Source: an uncultured Spartobacteria bacterium (GTDB lineage Bacteria; Verrucomicrobiota; Verrucomicrobiia; Chthoniobacterales; JAATET01). Taken from it: a stretch of DNA of 39,147 bases. A model generated the notes under the pieces. That model ran no database searches. It was not told the origin of the DNA and worked only from the letters and a program-made list of their open reading frames with translations. The stretch is taken from positions 1-39,147 of the forward strand of contig CALGTD010000197.1 of the NCBI GenBank assembly GCA_937901895.1. The letters run 5' to 3'. Position numbers and translations under genes: made by a program. This document shows positions 31,692 through 38,304 of the stretch, one piece after another. Each line of letters opens with the position of its first letter. Position 1 is the stretch's first letter.

Positions 31692-31949
31692 ATGCAGCTC
31701 ACCCTGGTCCAATCCGGAGAATTCATCGTCTGTGACAACGTGTCGTTCGAATCCGGCACCATCACAGCAACCACCTCGCTGCCCGTGAATACGATGAAGG
31801 CGGTGTCCGTGCGCATCGACAACGACATCGTGCCCCTGCCATTCATTCGCAGTCAGGACCGGCGCGCCGTGTCCGCGCGAATCCGCATCGACGGCCCCAT
31901 CGCGGCCCGAATTGCGAAGGCGATGGGACTCTCTTCACAAACCGCCTGA
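31692..31949 (+). CDS. Small protein of unknown function
   Basis: 85 residues, not recognised. It has alternating beta-like stretches (LTLVQSGEFIVCDNVSFESGTITATTSLP, then AVSVRIDNDIVPLPFI) and a helical C-terminus (AARIAKAMGLSS). No signal peptide is seen. It follows the DJ-1 gene by 20 bases on the same strand and could be co-transcribed. There is no strong Shine-Dalgarno, and the call rests on open frame, position and lack of overlap with anything better. Confidence 0.5.
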   Translation: MQLTLVQSGEFIVCDNVSFESGTITATTSLPVNTMKAVSVRIDNDIVPLPFIRSQDRRAVSARIRIDGPIAARIAKAMGLSSQTA

Positions 31950-31954
31950 CGCGC

Positions 31955-31994
31955 AAAAAAACTCCCGCCCCGTCAGAAGACAGAGCGGGAGTTT
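31955..31994 (-). terminator. Intrinsic terminator of the 61-residue gene
   Basis: AAACTCCCGC (31959-31968) and GCGGGAGTTT (31985-31994) form a perfect 10-bp stem around a 16-base loop. On the minus strand the stem runs into TTTTTT (complement of A's at 31955-31960), so it is a good terminator for the small gene starting at 32203. On the plus strand it may also stop the DJ-1 transcript, but no T-run follows there. Confidence 0.75.
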
Positions 31995-32017
31995 GAACAA
32001 CCGGCTGAACGGAGAGC

Positions 32018-32203
32018 CTATCGGCCGAGAAGCATGGCTTCCTCGACAGCGCGGTCATCGGCACTTTCGCGCGATGCCTTTGGCGCTCTCGACTCCGACT
32101 TCAGCTCCTGTTCCGCCTTGTGATAATTCGACCGCCCCTTTGGATCGAGTTCCTCCTCGAAATGCGATTCGAGGCCCGTCATCGGTGGATGGAATTCCGT
32201 CAT
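32018..32203 (-). CDS. Small hydrophilic protein of unknown function
   Basis: 61 residues, highly charged, with no membrane segment (FHPPMTGLESHFEEELDPKG, then many Lys, Glu, Arg and Ser). It is supported as a gene by one of the best Shine-Dalgarno sequences in the window (AAGGAG seven bases before the ATG at 32203) and by a strong terminator just after its stop. The composition suggests a disordered or nucleic-acid/stress-associated protein, which is only an impression. It stands alone as a monocistron with a palindrome (32266-32277) upstream. Confidence 0.65.
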   Translation of the reverse strand: MTEFHPPMTGLESHFEEELDPKGRSNYHKAEQELKSESRAPKASRESADDRAVEEAMLLGR

Positions 32204-32265
32204 GATATTCTCCTTTCGGTAGTTGATATCGTTCGGTTTTCCCGCGGCGAATGCGCGGATGTTTA

Positions 32266-32277
32266 GGGAATATTCCC
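32266..32277. promoter_or_regulatory. Perfect 12-bp palindrome, possible operator
   Basis: GGGAATATTCCC lies 63 bases before the start codon of the 61-residue gene, in the only stretch available for its promoter. It could be an operator for a dimeric regulator. No family match is claimed. Confidence 0.3.
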
Positions 32278-32307
32278 CAAAATCGCGCACATTCAAGTGA
32301 CTCCCGG

Positions 32308-32953
32308 TCAGCTCCGATTCCGACGCCGGCGAATTGCAGCCAGCAGGCCAAGCCCCGCCGCGCAGGCAACCGCCGTGACGGCCGGCTCGGGCACCACCGT
32401 CACCGTCAGGTTGTCGAATGCCAGAAACTCCGAGCCCTCGAACCAGGCGTTGTGGGAGATACGGATCGACACGTTGGAGGCGTTGTCGAGAGCCGAGCCG
32501 AAGTAATACTCCCGGACCGCCCAGGTTGCGGTCGGAAGATCCACCTCTACGGCCGCGGACCAGGCACCATCGCCGATTTTGTAGGAAATCGTCGCCTTCT
32601 CCCCAATCTCGAAGAAGCCGTGCGACCACACTGCGTAGGACAGGCTCACGCCGGATTGTCCGGTGAAATCGAGCCCACTGAGAACCAGTGCGTGATGGGA
32701 TGCCACGGTCGCTAGATCGTAGAAACCCAGCGCACTCCCGGGATCAACACCCGGCAGAGCATTCACTTCGGTTCCCTCCACATTAAACGTCGGAACCGCA
32801 ATACCGAATCCTATCCAATGCGCTTCGAGCGTCGCCTTGCCGGGTTGGGGAGTCAGGTTCTTGCTGTTGAAGCTCCAGTAGTCCGTCACCCGGGCGTGAG
32901 AAACGACGGGAAGGAGAAGGAAAAAATATGGCGGTCAATGACTTGTGAAGCAT
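32308..32953 (-). CDS. PEP-CTERM sorting-domain protein with apparent frameshift
   Basis: The frame from a GTG at 32889 encodes ~193 residues: a beta-rich extracellular-type domain and a C-terminal sorting tail with VPEP, a hydrophobic helix (AVTAVACAAGLGLLAAI) and RRRRNRS. This is the PEP-CTERM signal handled by exosortase. No signal peptide precedes that GTG in frame. In another frame an ATG at 32953 begins MLHKSLTAIF. Removing one base from the A6 run at 32921-32926 (T6 on the coding strand) joins the two as MLHKSLTAIFFLLLPVVSHA-RVTDYW, a proper signal peptide. The gene is therefore broken by one inserted base, phase-variable, or affected by a sequencing error. Its ATG lies in a hairpin. 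Confidence 0.78.
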
Positions 32954-32970
32954 CTCTGGATGCTTCACAA
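32943..32970. repeat. 12-bp inverted repeat spanning the PEP-CTERM start codon
   Basis: TTGTGAAGCATC (32943-32954) and GATGCTTCACAA (32959-32970) are perfect complements around TCTG. On minus-strand RNA the stem contains the ATG at 32953-32951, so folding would hide the start codon. No T-run follows on either strand, which argues against a simple terminator of the upstream GH43-like gene. Confidence 0.7.
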
Positions 32971-33030
32971 ATCGTGTGTCCGACGCATGAAATTTCTGTT
33001 TTCCGCCGCAAAAACTCGCGAAATTTCCTC

Positions 33031-34062
33031 TCACTCCCCGCTGCCAAACGCCTTCCGCAGCCGCTCCGCTTCCGCTCCGGAGATGCGCACCACGCTGCCA
33101 TGCCGGGCGTCGGCGGGAAATGTCACATTCTCCTCCACGCTCCAGTTGATCAGATCGGGCGACGAGGAAGCTCCAAACCGATTCGTCATGCAATAGTCGT
33201 AAAGCAGCAACCAGCCGGGCTTCACCGGATCCGGCATCACGCTCGGTCCCTCCGTGATGGTGGGCACGATCTGACCGTTGTTCAGCGGTCCTTCGTGAAT
33301 GCGGTAAGGCCCTTCGAGCTGTTCCGCTGTCGCGACGCGGATCGCCCGCCGCTCGCCGGTCCGCTCGCCGAATTCCTCCTCCTTGTGAAACAGGTAGTAG
33401 GTTCCGTCGTGTTTCAGCAACGTTCCGTCGATGACGGAATACGGCGGCTCGAAGAGAACCTTCGCAGGGGTGAACGTCTTCCAGTCCTTCGTTCGGGAGA
33501 ACCACAGCCGGCTCTTTTTCCACCCGGCGTCTTCGAACGATGACGACCACACCACGACGGCGTCTCCCGTCGTGGAATCGAAAAACCACTCCGGCGCCCA
33601 GATGTTTTGCGCCGGTCGATCCTGCCCGTCGCGCACGCCGGCCATCAGCGGCAGCGAGCGGACATCCTCCCAGTTCACGAGGTCGCGCGACGCGGCCGTC
33701 AGGCAGACTGGACCTTCACCGCGGGGCCCCTCCGCGCGCCCGGTCCCCATCAACCGCCAGGTGCCGTTCTCCTCACGTTGCAGAAATGGATCGCGCAGGC
33801 GCTGACCCCACACCGGCCGCCCGCCGTTCAACGGCTGCCAGTTTCTGCCATCTTCCGACAGTGCGTAATGAAGCTGTTCGACGCGCATGGGTTCCGGCAG
33901 GTCCACGGTATGGACCCGGCCCTGGGCATCCACCTCCACACGCGTCTCGTAGCGCTGACGAAAATACGCGAGCAGCCAGACGTCGCCGTCCTGCGCGGAG
34001 GCTGTTGGCTCCGCTGCGGCAGCTGCAAGCACCGTTGAACCGACAAGCAAACACCATGTCAT
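33031..34062 (-). CDS. Secreted GH43-like glycosidase
   Basis: 343 residues. A signal peptide (MTWCLLVGSTVLAAAAAEPTASA) precedes a five-bladed beta-propeller of the GH43/GH62/GH32 type. The three acidic positions typical of the fold can be placed: Asp in RDPFLQREENGTWRLMGTG, Asp in SVIDGTLLKHDGTYYLFHK, and Glu in ITEGPSVM. Blades carry repeated WYLF-like strands (VVWSSSFEDAG, GWLLLYDYCMTN). Such enzymes release arabinose or xylose from plant polysaccharides. The linkage here is unknown, and many relatives are only predicted glycosidases. The ATG at 34062 is chosen for the signal peptide. It is divergent from the GH5 gene across 112 bases. Confidence 0.83.
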   Translation of the reverse strand: MTWCLLVGSTVLAAAAAEPTASAQDGDVWLLAYFRQRYETRVEVDAQGRVHTVDLPEPMRVEQLHYALSEDGRNWQPLNGGRPVWGQRLRDPFLQREENGTWRLMGTGRAEGPRGEGPVCLTAASRDLVNWEDVRSLPLMAGVRDGQDRPAQNIWAPEWFFDSTTGDAVVVWSSSFEDAGWKKSRLWFSRTKDWKTFTPAKVLFEPPYSVIDGTLLKHDGTYYLFHKEEEFGERTGERRAIRVATAEQLEGPYRIHEGPLNNGQIVPTITEGPSVMPDPVKPGWLLLYDYCMTNRFGASSSPDLINWSVEENVTFPADARHGSVVRISGAEAERLRKAFGSGE

Positions 34063-34174
34063 GGCTCGGAACCTTTGCACCGGCCGGAGAAACCCGCGAG
34101 TTTTTCCTGGGCGCACCGAAATGGCGGGCGCTCGTTGCACACCGCGCGATCAGGATGTAAGTCATGGTCACGCC

Positions 34175-35485
34175 ATGAGGGCCGGCCTGCTCGCTTTCTC
34201 CATCGCCGCCGCACTGACCGTCGCCGGAATCGCGCGGGCGGCGATCTCCTACACCGGCGTGAATCTGGCCGGAGCCGAATTTGGCGCGCAGATGCCCGGC
34301 ACCATCGGCGTTCAATACATCTACCCCACACAGGAGGAGGTGGATTATTTCCGCGGCAAGGGCGCAAACGTGTTCCGGCTCCCGTTTCGCTGGGAGCGAC
34401 TGGTTCCCGATCTTGCCTCCGGCGCACTCGACAGCGAGCAGCTCGGATACATTCGGGAATTTGTCGATGCGACCACCGCCAAGGGAGCCTTCGTCATCCT
34501 CGACGTCCACAACTACGCCCAATACATCACCACCGACGGAACGACGCATTCGCTTGGATCCGACCAGCTCACCATCGCGCAGTTTGCATCTCTCTGGTCG
34601 AAACTCGCAGCCGTCTTCGCGGACAACAACCGCGTGTTCCTTGGCCTGATGAACGAGCCGAAGGGGGTGCCTGTGATCACCACGGAGAAGTGGTTCGAGG
34701 CGGCGCAGAGCGCGATCGATGCCATCCGCGCCACGGGCGCACGCAACAAGATCCTCGTTTGCGGAAACTACTACAGCGGCGCATGGAGCTGGGTGTCCGG
34801 CGCTGGCATGGGCACGCCAAATGCGACGGCGCTTGCTGCAAAAAAACTCGTCGATCCGCGAAAGAATCTCGTTTTCGAGGTTCACCAATACCTCGACGCC
34901 GACTACAGCGGCACCTCCCCGACGATCGCACACGACCCGGTGAAAACCCTGAAGACGTTCACGACATGGCTTCGGAACACGGGAAACAAAGGCTTCCTCG
35001 GGGAATTCGCCGTCGCCGAAGGGACCATTCAGCGCGAGGCGGTCACCGCCATGCTGGACTACCTCCGGAAAAACTCCGACGTCTGGGAGGGATGGACGTG
35101 GTGGGCCGCCGGTCCGTGGTGGGGCGATTATATGTTCAGCCTCGAGCCGCGCGAAGACGGCAGCGATGCGCCGCAGATGGCCTACATTTCCCCGTTTTTC
35201 GCCGGAAATCGTCCCCCGGCTCCCACACTTCAACCGAGGGGAAAAACCCGCATCTCCACCCGCCGGGCGCGCATCACGCTTCGGGGCACGGCGACAGACG
35301 CCAGCAACGTCCGGTTCAAGGTGAGGCGGGCGCCATTTCGGAGGACAACAGGCCCCGTGACCAAATGGAGAATCCCCCTGCGACTGGAGTTCGGACGAAA
35401 TGTCGTGAAGGTCCGGGCCACCGGTCCCGGAGGCGCATCGGAGCCCCTTCGCTTTCTCATCCGTCGTTTGAAAAGCAGGCAATGA
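34175..35485 (+). CDS. Secreted GH5 glycoside hydrolase (cellulase-like) with Ig-like tail
   Basis: 436 residues. A signal peptide (LLAFSIAAALTVAGIARA) is followed by a GH5 TIM barrel. The acid/base Glu161 is in GLMNEPKGV and the nucleophile Glu277 in LGEFAVAEG. Other landmarks are RLPFRWERLVP, VILDVHNYAQY, VFEVHQYLDAD and WTWWAAGPWWGDY. These fit endoglucanase-type GH5. The last ~80 residues (GKTRISTRRARITLRGTATDASNVRFKV ... NVVKVRATGPGGAS) look like an Ig/FN3-type beta domain. The stop overlaps the ATG of a tiny ORF (ATGA) that leads into hupE. Confidence 0.92.
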   Translation: MRAGLLAFSIAAALTVAGIARAAISYTGVNLAGAEFGAQMPGTIGVQYIYPTQEEVDYFRGKGANVFRLPFRWERLVPDLASGALDSEQLGYIREFVDATTAKGAFVILDVHNYAQYITTDGTTHSLGSDQLTIAQFASLWSKLAAVFADNNRVFLGLMNEPKGVPVITTEKWFEAAQSAIDAIRATGARNKILVCGNYYSGAWSWVSGAGMGTPNATALAAKKLVDPRKNLVFEVHQYLDADYSGTSPTIAHDPVKTLKTFTTWLRNTGNKGFLGEFAVAEGTIQREAVTAMLDYLRKNSDVWEGWTWWAAGPWWGDYMFSLEPREDGSDAPQMAYISPFFAGNRPPAPTLQPRGKTRISTRRARITLRGTATDASNVRFKVRRAPFRRTTGPVTKWRIPLRLEFGRNVVKVRATGPGGASEPLRFLIRRLKSRQ

Positions 35486-35559
35486 GCGGATCAAACATGA
35501 GTTTCCGATTGCGAAAGCTGATGCGTGCGCTCATTAAGAGCGGAAACGCCCGACCATGA
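35482..35559 (+). CDS. 25-residue ORF bridging GH5 and hupE genes
   Basis: A basic peptide of 25 residues (MSGSNMSFRLRKLMRALIKS and five more). Its ATG overlaps the GH5 stop (ATGA at 35482-35485) and its TGA overlaps the hupE start (ATGA at 35556-35559). Exact double coupling in a region that uses ATGA junctions widely suggests it is translated and carries ribosomes from one gene to the next. Alternatively it is chance. No homolog is recognised. Confidence 0.4.
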   Translation: MSGSNMSFRLRKLMRALIKSGNARP

Positions 35560-36131
35560 AGAAGCCCGCCATCCTGCTCGCCGCGCTGTTTGCCGTCCCC
35601 GCAATCGCCAACGCTCACACCGGTGCCGCTCCCGCGCACGGCTTCGTCCATGGCCTCGAGCATCCGATTTTCGGAATTGACCACCTGCTCGCCATGCTCG
35701 CCATCGGCCTCTGGGCTGCGCAGACCGGCGGCCGTGCGCGATGGGCAGTCCCCCTCGCGTTCGTCGGCACCATGGCGATTGGTGGCGCGCTCGGAATGGC
35801 CGGCATCTCGCTGCCTCTCATCGAGCCCGGCATCACGCTGTCCGTTCTGCTACTCGGACTGATGATCGCCTTCGCGGTCCGGCTGCCACTCGCAGCTGCA
35901 GTTCCCCTGGTGGCGCTTTTCGCGGTCTTCCACGGCCACGCACATGGCGCGGAAATGCCCGCCGGAGTTTCCGGCCTCACCTACGCGGCTGGTTTCCTCA
36001 TCGCCACCGCGGCACTCCACGTCGCCGGTATCGGTCTTGGCATGGGCATTCAGCACGCCGCAAAGGCGCGATTTGTCCGCGCCACTGGAGCGGCGATAGC
36101 CATCGCGGGAGTTGCGCTGGCCGTCCTCTAA
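35556..36131 (+). CDS. HupE/UreJ-family transporter
   Basis: 191 residues. A signal peptide (LLAALFAVPAIANAH) is followed by the HupE/UreJ signature GFVHGLEHPIFGIDHLLAMLAIGLWAAQTGG with His and Asp ligands, then five or six hydrophobic helices with VFHGHAHGAEMPAG in the middle. Members carry nickel or cobalt into the cell or assist hydrogenase and urease assembly. Nickel transport would fit the presence of larB in the window, but the two are 6 kb apart. The start is coupled to the tiny ORF upstream. It converges on recQ with three bases between stops. Confidence 0.9.
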   Translation: MKKPAILLAALFAVPAIANAHTGAAPAHGFVHGLEHPIFGIDHLLAMLAIGLWAAQTGGRARWAVPLAFVGTMAIGGALGMAGISLPLIEPGITLSVLLLGLMIAFAVRLPLAAAVPLVALFAVFHGHAHGAEMPAGVSGLTYAAGFLIATAALHVAGIGLGMGIQHAAKARFVRATGAAIAIAGVALAVL

Positions 36132-36134
36132 GAC

Positions 36135-37964
36135 TCAGTCCGGAAACACCTGCCGGCCATTCTCCGCGACATGATCGCGGATCACCGCGAGAAAACGCCG
36201 CGCAAATTCCACGGACTTCTTGCGACCGACGCCTGGCGTCGCCTCGAACGCGAGATCCGAGTCCGGGTAGTATCGCGCCATGTGCCGCAGCGAGACGTCG
36301 GAAAAAATGACGTAGGCCGGCACGTCCCTCGCATCCGCGATTTCGCGCCGCAACTTCCGCAACCGGTCGAACAACTCCGCATCGAATTCGAAGTCCTCCT
36401 TCACCTTCCTCCGCGCCCGCGGCGGCGCCTTCATCGCCTGCTTCACGACAATCCGCTGTCTCGATTTCAGCGCCTCGAGTCCCTCCCCCGTCAGATCCAC
36501 CGTCGCGAACTTTCCATTGGAACGTGCCGCGTAGCCGAGCCCGATCAATTCTCCCGCGAGCTGCTTCCACTCGTCGGCGGAAAGCTCCTTCCCAATCCCG
36601 TGCGTCGGCAGGCGGTCGTGGCCGCGATCGACGATCGCCTTGGCCTTCGAACCAAGCAGCACGTCGACGATGTGGTTCAATCCGAACGTCCAGTCGCTCG
36701 CCTGCCGCACCCGGTAGAGGCACGAGAGAAATTTCTGCGCGGGAACCGTGACATCCACATCGCCGCGCGGTGACACGCAGTTGTCACAGCCACCGCAGTT
36801 CGATTCGGGAAAGACCTCGCCGAAATATCCCAGCACCTCGCGCCGCCGGCACAATCCGCTCTCCGCGAATGCCGCCATCCCCTCGAGCTGCTGCAACGCC
36901 GTCCGCCGTTCCGCTTCGTCGGGCTTCTCCTCGATGATCCGCTTCTGCTTGAGGATGTCGCCGCGGCTGTAAAGCAGCAGGCACTCGGACGGCAGCCCGT
37001 CGCGCCCGGCGCGTCCGGTTTCCTGATAGTAACTCTCGAGATTTCTCGGCAGGTCGTGGTGAACGACAAACCGCACGTTCGGTTTGTCGATGCCCATGCC
37101 GAACGCGATCGTCGCGCAGATCACGCGCACATCGTCGCGCAAAAACGCCTCCTGGTTGGCCGCGCGGTCTTCCTGCCCGAGTCCGGCGTGATACGGCCGG
37201 GCGGGAATGCCGCTCTTCGTCAAACGCTCCGCAAGCGACTCCGTGGACTTTCGCGACAAACAATACACGATCCCGCTGTCCCCCTGCCGCTTCGACAGGA
37301 AATCCATGATCTGGTCGAACGCCCCGGCCTTCGGCTGCACGCGATAGAATAGGTTGGGCCGGTTGAAGCTCGCGACATACGTCCTCGGGTCCCTCAGCGC
37401 GAGCCGGTCGAGAATGTCCCTTCGAACGCGTTCGGTCGCGGTCGCAGTGAGCGCCATCGTCGGCGCATCCGGAAGCACCGCACGAAGCTCTCTGAGTCGC
37501 CGGTATTCCGGGCGAAAGTCGTGACCCCATTCGCTGATGCAATGCGCCTCGTCCACTGCAACGAGCCCGACATTCCAGCGCGCGACATCTTCGAGAAATC
37601 CCGACAGCAACAGCCGTTCCGGCGCGACGTAAAGCAGCTTGTATTCACCGTTGTGCAGGCCGCGCAGCCGTCGGCGGGACTCGGACGCATCCAGCGAGGA
37701 ATTCAGATAGGTCGCGGCGACGCCATTCTCCGTGAGCCCGTCGACCTGATCCTTCATCAGCGCGATCAACGGCGAAACGACAAGCGTCAGACCGTCACGC
37801 AGCAGCGCGGGCAGTTGATAGCACAGCGACTTGCCGCCACCCGTCGGGAGCAATGCAAACACATCCCGGCCCGCCAGCGCGTCGGCGACGATTTCCGCCT
37901 GCAACGGACGGAAGGCGTCGTAACCAAACACATCCTTGAGCTTTTGCAGCGCCGCATCTTTCAC
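36135..37964 (-). CDS. recQ: ATP-dependent DNA helicase RecQ
   Basis: 609 residues. The helicase core has Walker A TGGGKS (Lys45), the DEAH box at 138-141 (VAVDEAHCISEWGHDFRPEY), TALTATAT and the QETGRAGRDG motif VI. Zinc-binding cysteines appear in SGLCRRREVL and NCGGCDNC. The RQC winged helix follows (about 400-490) and an HRDC domain ends the protein (DVPAYVIFSDVSLRHMARYYP ... GVGRKKSVEFARRFL). It unwinds DNA 3' to 5' in recombination and fork repair. The earliest start in frame is the GTG at 37964. Confidence 0.97.
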   Translation of the reverse strand: MKDAALQKLKDVFGYDAFRPLQAEIVADALAGRDVFALLPTGGGKSLCYQLPALLRDGLTLVVSPLIALMKDQVDGLTENGVAATYLNSSLDASESRRRLRGLHNGEYKLLYVAPERLLLSGFLEDVARWNVGLVAVDEAHCISEWGHDFRPEYRRLRELRAVLPDAPTMALTATATERVRRDILDRLALRDPRTYVASFNRPNLFYRVQPKAGAFDQIMDFLSKRQGDSGIVYCLSRKSTESLAERLTKSGIPARPYHAGLGQEDRAANQEAFLRDDVRVICATIAFGMGIDKPNVRFVVHHDLPRNLESYYQETGRAGRDGLPSECLLLYSRGDILKQKRIIEEKPDEAERRTALQQLEGMAAFAESGLCRRREVLGYFGEVFPESNCGGCDNCVSPRGDVDVTVPAQKFLSCLYRVRQASDWTFGLNHIVDVLLGSKAKAIVDRGHDRLPTHGIGKELSADEWKQLAGELIGLGYAARSNGKFATVDLTGEGLEALKSRQRIVVKQAMKAPPRARRKVKEDFEFDAELFDRLRKLRREIADARDVPAYVIFSDVSLRHMARYYPDSDLAFEATPGVGRKKSVEFARRFLAVIRDHVAENGRQVFPD

Positions 37965-38016
37965 GCGGAACGGGATACCGGAATCGGCGGGAATTGTCGT
38001 GGCAAAGTCACCGCGC

Positions 38017-38304
38017 TCAAACGGCGGCCTGCGCGATCGCCCTCAGCCGCCGCTCGGCCTCGTCGGGGTCGATGCCCTCGAACTCCACCGACTTCAAACG
38101 GCTGGTCGCTCCGCGGACAATTCTGAGCGCGGACTTGCGAATTCCCAGCCATTCCGCGAGCTGCTCGACGAGCGCCGCATTTGCCTGCCCCTCGACCGGA
38201 CGCGCGCGCAGGCGCACCTTCCAGACGCCGTCGTCCATTCGCTCCAGCGCCGAGGTTCGCGCCCCGGGCACGACCCGCACTTCGATTCTGCCGCCACCGT
38301 TCAC
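38017..38304 (-). CDS. DUF167/YggU-family protein
   Basis: 95 residues with the YggU pattern: RIEVRVVPGARTSALE, WKVRLRARPVEGQANAALVEQLAEWLGI, and KSALRIVRGATSRLKSVEFEG. The conserved basic GxxSRxK segment suggests nucleic-acid binding, but the function is unknown. The GTG at 38304 overlaps the kup stop (GTGA), and an ATG at 38319 would add five residues. recQ begins 53 bases downstream on the same strand. Confidence 0.88.
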   Translation of the reverse strand: MNGGGRIEVRVVPGARTSALERMDDGVWKVRLRARPVEGQANAALVEQLAEWLGIRKSALRIVRGATSRLKSVEFEGIDPDEAERRLRAIAQAAV

